The notes beneath the pieces were generated by a model that was not told where the DNA came from, searched no databases, and was given only the letters and a program-made list of their open reading frames with translations. From the NCBI RefSeq assembly GCF_014192225.1, contig NZ_JACHXS010000003.1, forward strand, positions 469,215-533,214: a DNA stretch of 64,000 nt, in the 5' to 3' direction. A program made the position numbers and the translations under genes. This DNA is from Pseudoduganella umbonata (GTDB taxonomy: Bacteria; Pseudomonadota; Gammaproteobacteria; Burkholderiales; Burkholderiaceae_D). Below, piece by piece: positions 47,825-60,784 of this stretch (positions are counted from its first letter, which is position 1; the number at the start of each line of letters is the position of its first letter).

Positions 47825-50800
47825 AGCGCGCCTGTCTCCCCCTCCTCGTGCTGGCACTGGGCGCCCTGACCACTGCCGAAGCCCTGGCCCAGAAGGCCAA
47901 GCCTGTGCGCCGGGCCTACATCGTGCAACTGGCCGAGAAGCCTGCCGCCAGCTATGAAGGCAGCATCGCCGGCCTGCGCGCCACGCGTCCGGCCATCGGC
48001 GCCAAACTGGACCCGCGCTCGGCCAGCGTGGCGCGCTATGCGGGCTTCCTGAAGCAGCGCCAGGCAACCGTCCTGTCCGCGTTCCGGGGCGCCAGGGTGC
48101 TGCACAGCTACCAGCTCGTCTACAACGGCTTCTCCGCGCTGCTGACGGACGCCGAGGCGAAGTCACTGCGCAGGAAGAGCGGCGTGCTGGCCGTGATGCT
48201 GGAAACCCCGCGCAAGCTGGACACCCACTACACGCCTACCTACCTGAACCTCGACGGCCCCGGCGGCGTCTGGAACCAGCTGGGCGGCAGCGACAAGGCG
48301 GGCGAGGACGTCATCATCGGCGTTATCGACACCGGTATCTGGCCGGAGCATCCCGCGTTCGCCGACCGCGTCGATGCCGAAGGCCGCCCCAGCACCGATC
48401 CGGCAGCCACGCTGGCCTACGGTCCCGTTCCCGTGCGCTGGAAAGGCACGTGCGAAGCCGGCGAAGGCTTCACGGCAGCCAACTGCAACAACAAGCTGAT
48501 CGGTGCGCGCTTCTACAACAAAGCGCTGCTGGCCCAGGGCTTCAACATCTACTGGAACGAGTTCCTGTCGCCGCGCGATGGCATCGCCATCGAACCGCGC
48601 TCCGCCTTCGGTCATGGCACGCATACGGCATCGACCGCGGCCGGCAACCACAATACCCTGCCCACGCTCGATGGCGTACCCGTCTCCGCAGCCTCGGGGA
48701 TAGCGCCCCGCGCGCGCGTGGCTGCCTACAAGGTGTGCTGGAGCTTTTCGCAGGCCGGCTCGCCCGATGTCATGGAAGCTACGTGCATGCCGGGCGACTC
48801 GGTGGCGGCCGTCGAACAGGCGGTGGCCGACGGCGTGGACGTGCTGAACTTTTCCATCGGCGGCTACCTGACGGTAGACGACCCGGTCGACCAGGCGTTC
48901 CTGGGTGCCGCCAGCGCGGGAGTATTCGTGGCCGCCTCGGCGGGCAACAGTGCGCCGTATATGCCGGCCGCGCACCTGGTTCCCTGGGTGACGACGACGG
49001 CGGCGGCCAGTCACGACAAGAGCACCGGCGCCGAGCTGCAGGTCACGGGCGGCCCGCGCTTCGTGGGCGGTTCGCTCAACAAGGCGCCGCTGCCGCCCAC
49101 GCCGTTCGTGCTGGCACGCCATGCGGGCAAGGTGCCCTTCGACGAACTGAACGGCACAGACCAGGGCGCCCGCGCCACCTGTGCGAGTCCGCAAGAGGCG
49201 GCCCAGCAGGGCGCCAGCGCCGCCGCGGCGATCGAACCGGCCCTCGTAGCCGGCAAGGTGCTCGTCTGCGAAGGCGGGCTGACGTCGCCGCTGGCCAAGA
49301 GCGTGGCCGCAAAAGGCTATGGCGCGGCGGCCATGGTACTGGCCCAGTACGACAAGGGGCCCAGCTACGTGCAGTACGCTGTGCCCACCGTCGACCTGGC
49401 GCTGGAAGATGGCATCGCCCTGGGCGAACACCTGATGGCGCATCCGGAAGCCACGCTGTCGATGTCGGCATTCGGCTTGCACGAGAACCCGGCGGCGTCG
49501 CCCATGGTCACCAGCTTCTCCTCGCGCGGCCCGAACATCGCCGCGCCCGGCGTGATGAAGCCCGACCTGGCGGCGTCCGGCCTGGAAATCCTGGCCGGCA
49601 CCACGCCGGGCGGCGACCAGGCCACGTTCGACCGCATCGCCGCCAGCGGCGCCACGCAGGCCGACACGCGCTGGCGCTTCCACACCGGCACGTCGATGGC
49701 CAGCCCGCACGTGGCCGGCCTGGCCGCCCTGCTGCGCCAGCAACACCCGGACTGGTCGCCCGCGGCGATCAAGTCGGCCATGATGACGACCGCACAGCAG
49801 ACGCAGGACGACGGCCAGGCGGGCACCGGGAACGGCAAGCTGCCGTGGGGCCAGGGCGCCGGTCTCATGCAGCCGGCGCTGGCCGTCGATCCGGGCCTCG
49901 TGTACGACGCCGACACGCGCGACTGGCAGCGCTTCCTGTGCGGCCTCGAAGCGGCCTCGATCCTGGCGAGCGACTGCGCCGGCATCGGCCGGGTGGCCGA
50001 CACGGACCTGAACCAGCCCGCGCTGACGGTGCCGGCGATCGGCGACACGGAAGTGGTGACCCGCACCGTCACCAACGTAGGCGACGCGCCGGCGACGTAC
50101 TCGGCCACGGCGGACCTGCCGGGCTTCGACGTCAGCGTGGCACCCGCCCAGCTGTCGCTGGCCCCAGGCGAGAAAGGCACGTTCTCCGTCACGCTCAAGC
50201 GCACCACCGCGCCGAACCTCGAGTGGCAATACGGTTCGCTGGTGTGGAGCGATGGCACGCACCGCGTGCGCAGCCCGCTGCAGGCGTACACGATGGCGTT
50301 CAACGCGCCGGATTGGATTCAAGAGCCGATCCCGAGCGGCAAGAAGCTGTTCACGATTCAATCCGGCTCGGGTGCGCGCGTGAAGGCGGAAATCAGCGGC
50401 CTGGTCGAGGCACAGCGCGACATCCTCTCCCTGCGCGGCGCAAGCGGCCCGGACTACGGCCTTGCCGAATGCCTGGCCGGTGGCAGCGAACGGGTGGCGA
50501 TCAAGAAGTTCACGGTGCCGGAAGGAACGCTGGGCTTCCGCTTCGGTGCCTTCTCGACCGATTCTTCCAGCATGCCGGACGGTATCGACTTCCTGACCCT
50601 GCTCGTCATCGATCCGCACCAGCAACTGGCAGGGATGGGGTCGTGGATGTACAGCCCGACGGTGTCCACCAGCAATCCGGAACCGGGCGAATACACGATA
50701 TGCGTGTCGAGCGAAGGCCCGCGCGACCCGAACGGCATCCAGTTTGTCCTGTCCAGCTGGATCATCGCGCCGGGCCAGGATGCGGGCAATGTGCACGTGA

Positions 50801-51072
50801 CGTTGCCGGCGCGGCTGAACAAGGACGGCACCGGCACGGTGGCGCTGGCCTGGAACGGCCTGGACAACACGAAACGCTATTTCGGCATGGCCAGCTTCAT
50901 CATCGACGGCCGCACGGAAAAGCTGACGGAGCTGTTCATCGATGCCGAGCGTCCCGAAGGGCTGCCGCTGGTGCCGGGCCGCATCCTGAAACAGCCGCCG
51001 CAGGCTAACCCGCGCCGCAGCCTCGTCAAGGGAGCACGCTGGCCCGGCGGCACGACGGCAACAGGGCAGTAA
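47821..51072 (+). CDS. secreted S8 family subtilase, copy 1
   Basis: 1083 aa. Signal peptide (MKRACLPLLVLALGALTTAEALAQ), I9 propeptide (RRAYIVQLAEKPAASYEG ... LHSYQLVYNGFSALL), catalytic Asp in IIGVIDTGIWPEHP, His in GHGTHTASTAAGN, Ser in HTGTSMASPHVAGLAALLRQ; a PA-domain insert (KVLVCEGGLTSPLAKSVAAKGYGAAAMV) between His and Ser, and C-terminal fibronectin-III-like domains (ALTVPAIGDTEVVTRTVTNVGDAPATYSA), the layout of cucumisin-like subtilases. No PEP-CTERM of its own. Coupled to the PEP-CTERM gene by ATGA. Confidence 0.95.
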   Translation: MKRACLPLLVLALGALTTAEALAQKAKPVRRAYIVQLAEKPAASYEGSIAGLRATRPAIGAKLDPRSASVARYAGFLKQRQATVLSAFRGARVLHSYQLVYNGFSALLTDAEAKSLRRKSGVLAVMLETPRKLDTHYTPTYLNLDGPGGVWNQLGGSDKAGEDVIIGVIDTGIWPEHPAFADRVDAEGRPSTDPAATLAYGPVPVRWKGTCEAGEGFTAANCNNKLIGARFYNKALLAQGFNIYWNEFLSPRDGIAIEPRSAFGHGTHTASTAAGNHNTLPTLDGVPVSAASGIAPRARVAAYKVCWSFSQAGSPDVMEATCMPGDSVAAVEQAVADGVDVLNFSIGGYLTVDDPVDQAFLGAASAGVFVAASAGNSAPYMPAAHLVPWVTTTAAASHDKSTGAELQVTGGPRFVGGSLNKAPLPPTPFVLARHAGKVPFDELNGTDQGARATCASPQEAAQQGASAAAAIEPALVAGKVLVCEGGLTSPLAKSVAAKGYGAAAMVLAQYDKGPSYVQYAVPTVDLALEDGIALGEHLMAHPEATLSMSAFGLHENPAASPMVTSFSSRGPNIAAPGVMKPDLAASGLEILAGTTPGGDQATFDRIAASGATQADTRWRFHTGTSMASPHVAGLAALLRQQHPDWSPAAIKSAMMTTAQQTQDDGQAGTGNGKLPWGQGAGLMQPALAVDPGLVYDADTRDWQRFLCGLEAASILASDCAGIGRVADTDLNQPALTVPAIGDTEVVTRTVTNVGDAPATYSATADLPGFDVSVAPAQLSLAPGEKGTFSVTLKRTTAPNLEWQYGSLVWSDGTHRVRSPLQAYTMAFNAPDWIQEPIPSGKKLFTIQSGSGARVKAEISGLVEAQRDILSLRGASGPDYGLAECLAGGSERVAIKKFTVPEGTLGFRFGAFSTDSSSMPDGIDFLTLLVIDPHQQLAGMGSWMYSPTVSTSNPEPGEYTICVSSEGPRDPNGIQFVLSSWIIAPGQDAGNVHVTLPARLNKDGTGTVALAWNGLDNTKRYFGMASFIIDGRTEKLTELFIDAERPEGLPLVPGRILKQPPQANPRRSLVKGARWPGGTTATGQ

Positions 51073-51114
51073 GCCGTCACCCAGCGGGCAACGGCAAAAG
51101 TCACCAGGCAGGAA

Positions 51115-51156
51115 CCGCATTGTGGGTTGCCCGTTAAGGGAAACACCACAATGCCG
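51115..51156. other. hairpin behind subtilase 1
   Basis: CCGCATTGTGG and CCACAATGCCG arms with one mismatch and a ~20-nt loop. A nearly identical hairpin follows subtilase 2, so it belongs to the duplicated unit. No T run. Confidence 0.7.
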
Positions 51157-51319
51157 AGGATCAGCCTGGTGACAACGTTTCGGCCGCAACGTCAAACACC
51201 CCGGCAGCCAGGGCAACCGGGCGTAATCCGGCGAAATCCCGGCGCAAGCGCGCGCTCGGCCGCGACTTCCCGCGCACACGCCTGCTGTGACGTAATAATG
51301 TTCTTTTGCGATTCCCCTT

Positions 51320-51331
51320 GCTAGCGCTATC
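51320..51331. promoter_or_regulatory. palindromic operator-like site 2a (imperfect)
   Basis: GCTAGCGCTATC, core TAGCGCTA, then GTAGATTTTTTACAAC as after site 1a. Centre at 51325/51326. Confidence 0.65.
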
Positions 51332-51484
51332 GTAGATTTTTTACAACAATAGCGTACCCATTAACACCTTGCACTCTAGCAGTAAGGCCCGGATTTTCCT
51401 GAACAAGATCGAATACATGCCAAATTTTCTATTGAAGAATTTACACGGATTTACAATCGATCTGCGCTAGCATCGACTCACCGC

Positions 51485-51498
51485 TGATAGCGCTATCA
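51485..51498. promoter_or_regulatory. palindromic operator-like site 2b
   Basis: TGATAGCGCTATCA, identical to site 1b; centre 166 bp after site 2a and 73 bp before the second PEP-CTERM gene. Confidence 0.8.
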
Positions 51499-51564
51499 GT
51501 CTGAACTTTGTTGTGTTTTCCGGTGGCGCGGCGGTCGCACCTCCTCCACTTACAGAGATAACCC

Positions 51565-52370
51565 ATGACCAAGCTATCGACTTCCCGCACTGCCGCGCCG
51601 CCAGGCCGGCGCCTTCTCTCCGGCATCGGCCTGCTGGCCTGCGCCGCCGCGCTGGCCGCATCCGCCATGCCCGCCGCCCGGGCGGCCACCATCGGTTTCG
51701 ACAATGTCAGCAACATCGTCACGCCGGTACTGCCCGCGGACAGCCCGCTGTACAACGGCGGCGACGCCTTCACCACCGACGGTTTCCTGGCGGTGGTCGC
51801 GGACAGCGCGTTTGCCCAATCCTTCCCCGGCTATGAGCCCGGCCTGGCCGGCGCCGTCGTCGGTCCCGAGCAATGGTCGGCGTGCACCTTCCTGGCCTGC
51901 CCGTTCGGCGAAACGGGCTATTACGCGGGCCTGAACGACGGCTCGCTGACGCTCTCGCGCGAAGACGGCAGTGCCTTTCGCCTGACGGCGCTGACCTATG
52001 CCGGCATCGCCCCGGAAATCGAAGAGGGTGGCGCGCACAGCATTGGCCAGCTGCGCCTGTGGGGGACCACCGCGACGGGATCGGTGATCACGGCGACGGC
52101 CGACCTTCCCGAACTGCACGCGTGGGCCGACTGGACACTGGACAGTGCGTTTGCCGGCACCACCCTGACCAGCCTGCGCATCGACGCGTGCGCCTACACC
52201 GCAGCCGGTGCCTGCCTGAACGACGGCACGCTGCTGAACGCCTCGCAATTCGCCGTAGGCAGCCTGAGCGTGAGCCCGGTGCCTGAACCGTCGGCACTGG
52301 CCATGCTGGCCGGCGGCCTGGTACTACTGGGCACGGCAAGCCGCGCGCGCCGCCGCAACGGAGGCCGCGC

Positions 52371-52374
<4 letters not shown>
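51565..52374 (+). CDS. PEP-CTERM sorting domain protein, copy 2
   Basis: 269 aa, a clear paralogue of the protein at 47063. Signal peptide LLSGIGLLACAAALAASAMPAARA; shared blocks are FTTDGFLAVVADSAFAQSFPGYEPGLAGAVV, YYAGLNDGSLTLSRED and DLPELHAWADWTLDSAFA; tail VPEPSALAMLAGGLVLLGTASRARRR. The QFALD of copy 1 reads QFAVG here. Overlaps its subtilase partner by ATGA, as in copy 1. Confidence 0.92.
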
Positions 52375-55592
<3,218 letters not shown>

Positions 55593-55649
55593 GCCCGCCT
55601 GTCAGTAGAGTACCGGCAAGCGAGAGCGTAGATAGCAAATAGGTAGTAA

Positions 55650-55690
55650 CCGCATTGTGGTTATCCCTGATAGGGGAAACCACAATGCGG
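55650..55690. other. hairpin behind subtilase 2
   Basis: CCGCATTGTGG (55650-55660) pairs perfectly with CCACAATGCGG (55680-55690). Copy of the hairpin behind subtilase 1, here in the dctA leader; no T run. Confidence 0.75.
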
Positions 55691-55762
55691 ATAATCACAA
55701 TGGTGATATCTGAGATGGTTTGCCATGATGGGAGCACTGGGAAGCCAATGGAGACTCCAATC

Positions 55763-57082
55763 ATGAAAAAACCGTTCTATAAAATCCTGTACGTACAGGT
55801 GCTGTTCGCCATCTTCATTGGCGTGCTGCTCGGCATCTACCTGCCGACCGACGCCGTGGCGATGAAGCCGCTGGGCGACGGCTTCATCAAGCTGATCAAG
55901 ATGATCATCGCACCGGTGATCTTCTGCACCATCGTTTCCGGCATCGCCGGGATGCAGGACGTCAAGAAGATCGGCCGCGTTGGCGGCAAGGCCCTGCTCT
56001 ACTTTGAAATCGTCTCCACCTTTGCGCTGGTGATCGGCCTGTTCGTGGCCAACATCGTGCGCCCCGGCGACGGCTTCAACGCCGACCCCGCCACGCTCGA
56101 TACCAAGGCCATTGCCCAGTACACCGAGAAGGCGTCGCACCAGACCACCACGGACTTCCTGCTGCACATCATTCCGAACACCGTCGTCGACGCGTTCGCC
56201 AAGGGTGACATCCTGCAGGTGCTGCTGATCTCCGTGCTGTTCGGCTTCGCGCTGTCGCTGCTGGGCGAACGCGGCAAGCCGCTGCTGCACATCATCGACG
56301 AGGCCGGCGCCGTCGTCTTCGGCATGGTCAACATCATCATGAAGGTCGCCCCGATCGGCGCGTTCGGCGCGATGGCGTTCACCATCGGCAAGTACGGTCT
56401 CGATTCGCTGGTGCCGCTGGCCAAGCTGATGGGCTCGTTCTACCTGACCTGCTTCCTGTTCGTGTTCATCGTGCTGGGTGCGATCGCCAAGTTCACCGGC
56501 TTCTCGATCGGCCGCTTCATCGCCTACATCAAGGAAGAACTGCTGATCGTGCTGGGCACGAGCTCGTCGGAAAGCGCGCTGCCGTCGCTGATGAAGAAGC
56601 TGGAAAAGCTGGGCGCCTCGAAGCCCGTCGTCGGCCTGGTGGTCCCGACCGGCTACTCGTTCAACCTGGACGGCACCAACATCTACATGACGATGGCCGC
56701 CCTGTTCGTGGCCCAGGCCACCAACACCGAGCTGACGCTGATGCAGGAACTGACGATCCTCGGCGTGGCGATGCTGACGTCGAAAGGCGCATCGGGCATC
56801 ACCGGTGCCGGCTTCATCACGCTGGCCGCAACGCTGGCCGTGGTGCCGACGATCCCGGTGGCCGGCATGGCGCTGATCCTGGGTATCGACCGCTTCATGA
56901 GCGAGGCCCGCGCCCTGACGAACTTCGTCGGCAACGGCGTGGCCGCCCTGGTGGTGGCGAAATGGGAAGGCGAGCTGAACATGGATACCATGAAGCGCGA
57001 ACTGGCCAACCCGTCCACCCCGCATGAACCGCTGGAAGAGACCAAGCACGGCGAAGACATGCCGGTGGCGAAGTCGGCCTGA
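55763..57082 (+). CDS. dctA: C4-dicarboxylate transport protein
   Basis: 439 aa from ATG 55763 ([20 protein letters not shown]), 8 nt after GGAGA; ATG 55748 is an alternative. DAACS family: the serine-rich re-entrant loop [22 protein letters not shown] and the [19 protein letters not shown] and [13 protein letters not shown] motifs are intact. Imports succinate, fumarate, malate and orotate with cations. Terminator follows 8 nt after the stop. Confidence 0.96.
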   Translation: MKKPFYKILYVQVLFAIFIGVLLGIYLPTDAVAMKPLGDGFIKLIKMIIAPVIFCTIVSGIAGMQDVKKIGRVGGKALLYFEIVSTFALVIGLFVANIVRPGDGFNADPATLDTKAIAQYTEKASHQTTTDFLLHIIPNTVVDAFAKGDILQVLLISVLFGFALSLLGERGKPLLHIIDEAGAVVFGMVNIIMKVAPIGAFGAMAFTIGKYGLDSLVPLAKLMGSFYLTCFLFVFIVLGAIAKFTGFSIGRFIAYIKEELLIVLGTSSSESALPSLMKKLEKLGASKPVVGLVVPTGYSFNLDGTNIYMTMAALFVAQATNTELTLMQELTILGVAMLTSKGASGITGAGFITLAATLAVVPTIPVAGMALILGIDRFMSEARALTNFVGNGVAALVVAKWEGELNMDTMKRELANPSTPHEPLEETKHGEDMPVAKSA

Positions 57083-57090
57083 TGAAGGAA

Positions 57091-57121
57091 GCCTGCCACC
57101 CTCGGGTGGCAGGCTGTTTTC
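57091..57121 (+). terminator. dctA terminator
   Basis: GCCTGCCACC-CTCG-GGTGGCAGGC perfect 10-bp hairpin followed by TGTTTTC. Confidence 0.9.
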
Positions 57122-57148
57122 AGCCGCAATTTTCAACCGCAACGCAAC

Positions 57149-57176
57149 AAAAAGGCACGCCGCGGCGTGCCTTTTT
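57149..57176. terminator. bidirectional terminator between dctA and scoB
   Basis: AAAGGCACGCC-GC-GGCGTGCCTTT, flanked by A and T runs, so it can end transcripts from both sides; mainly serves scoAB. Confidence 0.92.
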
Positions 57177-57197
57177 GTCGTCTGCAGCCGGTGCCGC

Positions 57198-57848
57198 TTA
57201 CACGGCCGAAAAATCCAGCTCCACGCCGGTGGCGGCGGCGATCTGCTCCTTCGTCACGTCCGGCGCCAGTTCGACCACCTTCAGGCCCGTCTCCGTCACT
57301 TCCATCACGCCCAGGTCGGTGATGACGACGTCGACGACACCGACGCCGGTCAGCGGCAGGTCGCACTGCTTGAGCAGCTTGTGCGACGTGGTGCCGTCCT
57401 TCGCGGTCGCCACGTGCTCCATCAGCACCACGACTTTCTTCACGCCGGCGACCAGGTCCATCGCGCCGCCCATGCCTTTCACCATCTTCCCGGGAATCAT
57501 CCAGTTCGCCAGGTCGCCCTTTTCGGACACCTGCATCGCGCCCAGGATTGCCAGGTTGATCTTGCCGCCACGGATCATGCCGAACGAATCGGCCGAGCTG
57601 AAGTACGCCGAGCCGGGCAAGGCCGTCACGGTCTGCTTGCCGGCGTTGATCAGGTCGGCGTCCACTTCGTCGTCGGTCGGGAACGGGCCGATGCCGAGCA
57701 GGCCGTTTTCCGACTGCAGGAACACTTCGATATCGGAAGGTACGTAGTTCGCCACCAGCGTGGGCAGGCCGATGCCCAGGTTGACGTAGAAGCCGTCCTG
57801 CAGCTCCTTGGCCGCGCGCGCGGCCATTTGATCACGAGTCCATGCCAT
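57198..57848 (-). CDS. scoB: succinyl-CoA:3-ketoacid CoA transferase subunit B
   Basis: 216 aa. Family I CoA transferase: [13 protein letters not shown] contains the catalytic Glu in the (S)ENG motif; [15 protein letters not shown] and [19 protein letters not shown] are typical of subunit B. Moves CoA from succinyl-CoA to acetoacetate. 10 nt after scoA. Confidence 0.95.
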   Translation of the reverse strand: MAWTRDQMAARAAKELQDGFYVNLGIGLPTLVANYVPSDIEVFLQSENGLLGIGPFPTDDEVDADLINAGKQTVTALPGSAYFSSADSFGMIRGGKINLAILGAMQVSEKGDLANWMIPGKMVKGMGGAMDLVAGVKKVVVLMEHVATAKDGTTSHKLLKQCDLPLTGVGVVDVVITDLGVMEVTETGLKVVELAPDVTKEQIAAATGVELDFSAV

Positions 57849-57858
57849 GTTCTTCTCC

Positions 57859-58557
57859 TCAGGCGCTGCGCACGGTGCGCTGTTCGATGCGTTTTTCCGG
57901 GTTCGGGTTGTGCACGATGCGGTGCACGAAGATGCCGGGGGTATGCACGGCGTCCGGATCGATCTCGCCCACTTCCAGCAGTTCTTCCACTTCCACGATC
58001 GTGACCTTGCCGGAGGCCGCCACGTTCGGGTTGAAGTTGCGCGCCGTCTTGCGGAACACGAGGTTGCCGGCCTTGTCGGCCTTCCATGCCTTGACCAGCG
58101 CCACGTCCGCCACCAGGCTGCGCTCCATCACGTATTGCTCGCCGTCGAACTCGCGGATTTCCTTGCCGTCCGCGACGATCGTGCCGACACCGGTCTTGGT
58201 GAAGAAGGCCGGAATGCCGGCGCCGCCGGCGCGCAGCTTCTCGGCCAGCGTGCCCTGCGGCGTGAACTCCAGTTCCAGCTCGCCGGCCAGGTACTGGCGC
58301 GCGAACTCCTTGTTCTCGCCGACGTAGGACGCGATCATCTTCCTGATCTGGCGCGTCTCGAGCAGCTGGCCGAGACCGAAACCGTCGACGCCGGCATTGT
58401 TCGAGATGGCCGTCAATCCCTTGACGCCCGAATCGCGCAAGGCGAGGATCAGCGCTTCGGGAATGCCGCACAGGCCGAAGCCGCCGACGGCGATGGTCTG
58501 GCCATCCTGCACGACGCCGGCCAGGGCGGACGGCGCGTCCGGATATACTTTGTTCAT
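57859..58557 (-). CDS. scoA: succinyl-CoA:3-ketoacid CoA transferase subunit A
   Basis: 232 aa from ATG 58557 ([37 protein letters not shown]). Contains the glycine-rich CoA/oxyanion region [10 protein letters not shown] and the [15 protein letters not shown] segment of subunit A. GGGGGC-rich ribosome site upstream. Heads scoAB. Confidence 0.95.
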   Translation of the reverse strand: MNKVYPDAPSALAGVVQDGQTIAVGGFGLCGIPEALILALRDSGVKGLTAISNNAGVDGFGLGQLLETRQIRKMIASYVGENKEFARQYLAGELELEFTPQGTLAEKLRAGGAGIPAFFTKTGVGTIVADGKEIREFDGEQYVMERSLVADVALVKAWKADKAGNLVFRKTARNFNPNVAASGKVTIVEVEELLEVGEIDPDAVHTPGIFVHRIVHNPNPEKRIEQRTVRSA

Positions 58558-58732
58558 TGTGCCCCCTTCCATTTTTGATAAGCTAGGCGGAATGGTCCGC
58601 CTTCGTGGCGTTCCAGAATAGGTTACCAACAAGGAAAGTACAATACAGTAGAAATACGGCCGTATCGTTAGCGGCTCCACACAAGAAAATAATTCGGGAT
58701 AGTCAGCCGAGAAAGCAAGCCGAGACAGCGCA

Positions 58733-59293
58733 ATGAATGCTCCCTACGAGATCGATTACGAAACCATCTTCCGCTTCGCGCCGGTGGGCATGTGCATTTC
58801 CGTCAACCGCGTGATCCAGTCCAGCAACGACGCGCTGACGCATATGTTCGGGTATGCCCACGGCACGCTGGATGGCCAGTCGTTCTGCGTGCTGTATCCC
58901 ACGATGGATGAATTCCTGCGCACGGGCCACCGCATCATCCCGATCATGAACGCGCGCGGGCGCTATTCCGATGAACGCATCATGCGGCGCTCGAACGGCG
59001 AACTGTTCTGGTGCCACGTCACGGGCCGCGCGCTGGACTGCGCCGACCCGCTCGGCCCCGGCGTATGGACGTTCGAGGACGTGTCCGAGAAGCGCCCCGT
59101 GTCGGCCGAGCTGACGCCGCGCGAGAGGGAGATCGCCGCCTTCCTCGTCGAAGGCAAGACAAGCAAGATGATTGCCCGTGAAACGGACCTGTCGCCGCGC
59201 ACGGTGGAAATGCACCGCGCGAAGCTGATGCGCAAGTTCGGCGCCGCCACGTCGTCGGAGCTGGTGCACAAGCTGGTCGGCATGACGCGCTGA
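58733..59293 (+). CDS. PAS-LuxR family regulator
   Basis: 186 aa. N-terminal PAS fold (FRFAPVGMCISVNRVIQSSNDALTHMFGY), then LuxR helix-turn-helix LTPREREIAAFLVEGKTSKMIARETDLSPRTVEMHRAKLMRKFGA. Divergent from scoA with 175 nt between, so a possible regulator of scoAB; the ligand is unknown. Confidence 0.88.
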   Translation: MNAPYEIDYETIFRFAPVGMCISVNRVIQSSNDALTHMFGYAHGTLDGQSFCVLYPTMDEFLRTGHRIIPIMNARGRYSDERIMRRSNGELFWCHVTGRALDCADPLGPGVWTFEDVSEKRPVSAELTPREREIAAFLVEGKTSKMIARETDLSPRTVEMHRAKLMRKFGAATSSELVHKLVGMTR

Positions 59294-59356
59294 CGAAATG
59301 ACGCGCTGACGAAATGCATGCCGAGGACGTGGCACGGTGGCCCGGCGCCCGCCGCG

Positions 59357-59749
59357 TCAGTCCGGGATCCGCGCCACCACCTTGATCTCGAAATCGAAGC
59401 CGTACAGCCACGTGACGCCGACCGCCGTCACCGTCGGGTACGGGGCCTGCCCCCAGAACTCGCGCGCCACATCCCAGATGCGCTCGAAACGGGCTTGCGG
59501 TTCGACGATGAACAGGCTGACGTCGACCACGTCGTCGAACGAGCAGCCGGCGGCGGCCAGCACCCCGTTCAGGTTGGCGAACGCGAGCCGCACCTGGGCA
59601 TCGAGCTCCGGCTCCGGCGAGCCGTCTTCCCGGCTGCCGACCTGGCCGGAGACGAACAGGAAACCGTTCGACCGTACGGCCGGCGAATACCGGTTCTTTT
59701 CATACAGGGCCTGGCGGCCCGGCGGGAATACCACGTCACGCTTCGTCAT
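59357..59749 (-). CDS. RidA family protein
   Basis: 130 aa from ATG 59749. RidA fold: FLFVSGQVGSREDGSPEPELDAQVRLAFANLNGVLAAAGCSFDDVVDVSLFIVEP, then PYPTVTAVGVTWLYGFDFEIKVVARI. The usual Arg near the C-terminal (PxR) is replaced by PTVTAVG, so the deaminase activity is uncertain. Divergent from the LysR gene. Confidence 0.88.
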   Translation of the reverse strand: MTKRDVVFPPGRQALYEKNRYSPAVRSNGFLFVSGQVGSREDGSPEPELDAQVRLAFANLNGVLAAAGCSFDDVVDVSLFIVEPQARFERIWDVAREFWGQAPYPTVTAVGVTWLYGFDFEIKVVARIPD

Positions 59750-59883
59750 TGCATCTCTCCATGAGCATCCCGGATCGGGACAGGACCTACTGTAGCGGCG
59801 TGGCGCTCCCCGATAAACGGGCAACGGCGCCCAGCACTGTTTGTATAATCCAAACAATCGATGGGGAGAAACAAGAAGAGAAC

Positions 59884-60777
59884 ATGGATCGATTCGATGC
59901 ACTGAAGGCGTTCGTCCGCGTGGTCGAAGCGGGCAGCTTTACGCGCGCGGCGGAAACCCTGCACATGAGCCGCGCCACCGTGACGCAGCTGATCCAGCAA
60001 CTGGAAGCACGGCTGCGCGTGCGCCTGCTGAACCGCACCACCCGGCGCGTCAACGTGACGGCCGACGGCGCGGCCCTGTACGAGCGGGCGCTCGGCATTC
60101 TCGCGGAACTCGACGATATCGAAGCCGGCCTGCCCGGCGCCGCCGCGCTACCGCGCGGCCAGCTGCGGGTGGACATGCCGAGCCCGCTGGCGGCGCTGGT
60201 CGTGGTGCCGGCGCTGCCCGATTTCCACGCACGCTATCCGGACATCCAGCTCGACCTGGGCGCCAGCGACCGCAAGGTGGACATCATCGGTGAAAACGTC
60301 GACTGCGTGATCCGCGGCGGCGAGCTGACGGACGGCTCGCTGGCTGCGCGGCGCGTGGCCGACCTGGGACTGGGGGTGTACGCCGCGCCATCGTACGTGG
60401 CCCGCGCCGGCCTGCCGAACCACCCCGGGCAATTGCACGACAGCGCGCACCGCATCGTGGCATTCCGCTGGTCGGGCAGCGGCTTCCCGTATGCGATGCA
60501 CCGCGGCGGCGAAAGCGCCGCCGTGCAGGGCCGGCACGTCCTGCGCACCGACGACGGCAACGCCTACCTGGCCGCCGGCCTGGCGGGCCTGGGCATCCTG
60601 TGGCTGCCCGATTACATGGCCCGGCCGCATGTGGCAACGGGCGCGCTGCTGCCGCTGTTCACGGACTGGCACATCGATCCGATGCCGCTGTGGATCGCCT
60701 ACCCGCCGAACCGCCACCTCAGCAGGAAAGTCCGCGTGTTCATCGACTGGATCGCCGAACTGATGGCCGGGGTCTGA
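59884..60777 (+). CDS. LysR family transcription regulator
   Basis: 297 aa from ATG 59884. LysR helix-turn-helix (MDRFDALKAFVRVVEAGSFTRAAETLHMSRATVTQLIQQLEARLRVRLLNRTTRRVNVT) and periplasmic-binding-like effector domain. Divergent from the ridA-like gene, as expected for a LysR target; the SDR gene ends 8 nt behind it on the other strand. Confidence 0.93.
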   Translation: MDRFDALKAFVRVVEAGSFTRAAETLHMSRATVTQLIQQLEARLRVRLLNRTTRRVNVTADGAALYERALGILAELDDIEAGLPGAAALPRGQLRVDMPSPLAALVVVPALPDFHARYPDIQLDLGASDRKVDIIGENVDCVIRGGELTDGSLAARRVADLGLGVYAAPSYVARAGLPNHPGQLHDSAHRIVAFRWSGSGFPYAMHRGGESAAVQGRHVLRTDDGNAYLAAGLAGLGILWLPDYMARPHVATGALLPLFTDWHIDPMPLWIAYPPNRHLSRKVRVFIDWIAELMAGV

Positions 60778-60784
60778 GGCCGCT

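Larger units (their letters stand above)
51073..51564. other. 492-bp gap between the two protease units
   Basis: Non-coding. Holds a hairpin behind subtilase 1 (51115-51156), the operator-like sites 2a and 2b, and an AT-rich promoter region. No gene seen. Confidence 0.7.

Noticed and set aside
48163..51279. 1038-aa frame opposite subtilase 1
   Set aside because: Antisense shadow; the subtilase has all catalytic motifs.
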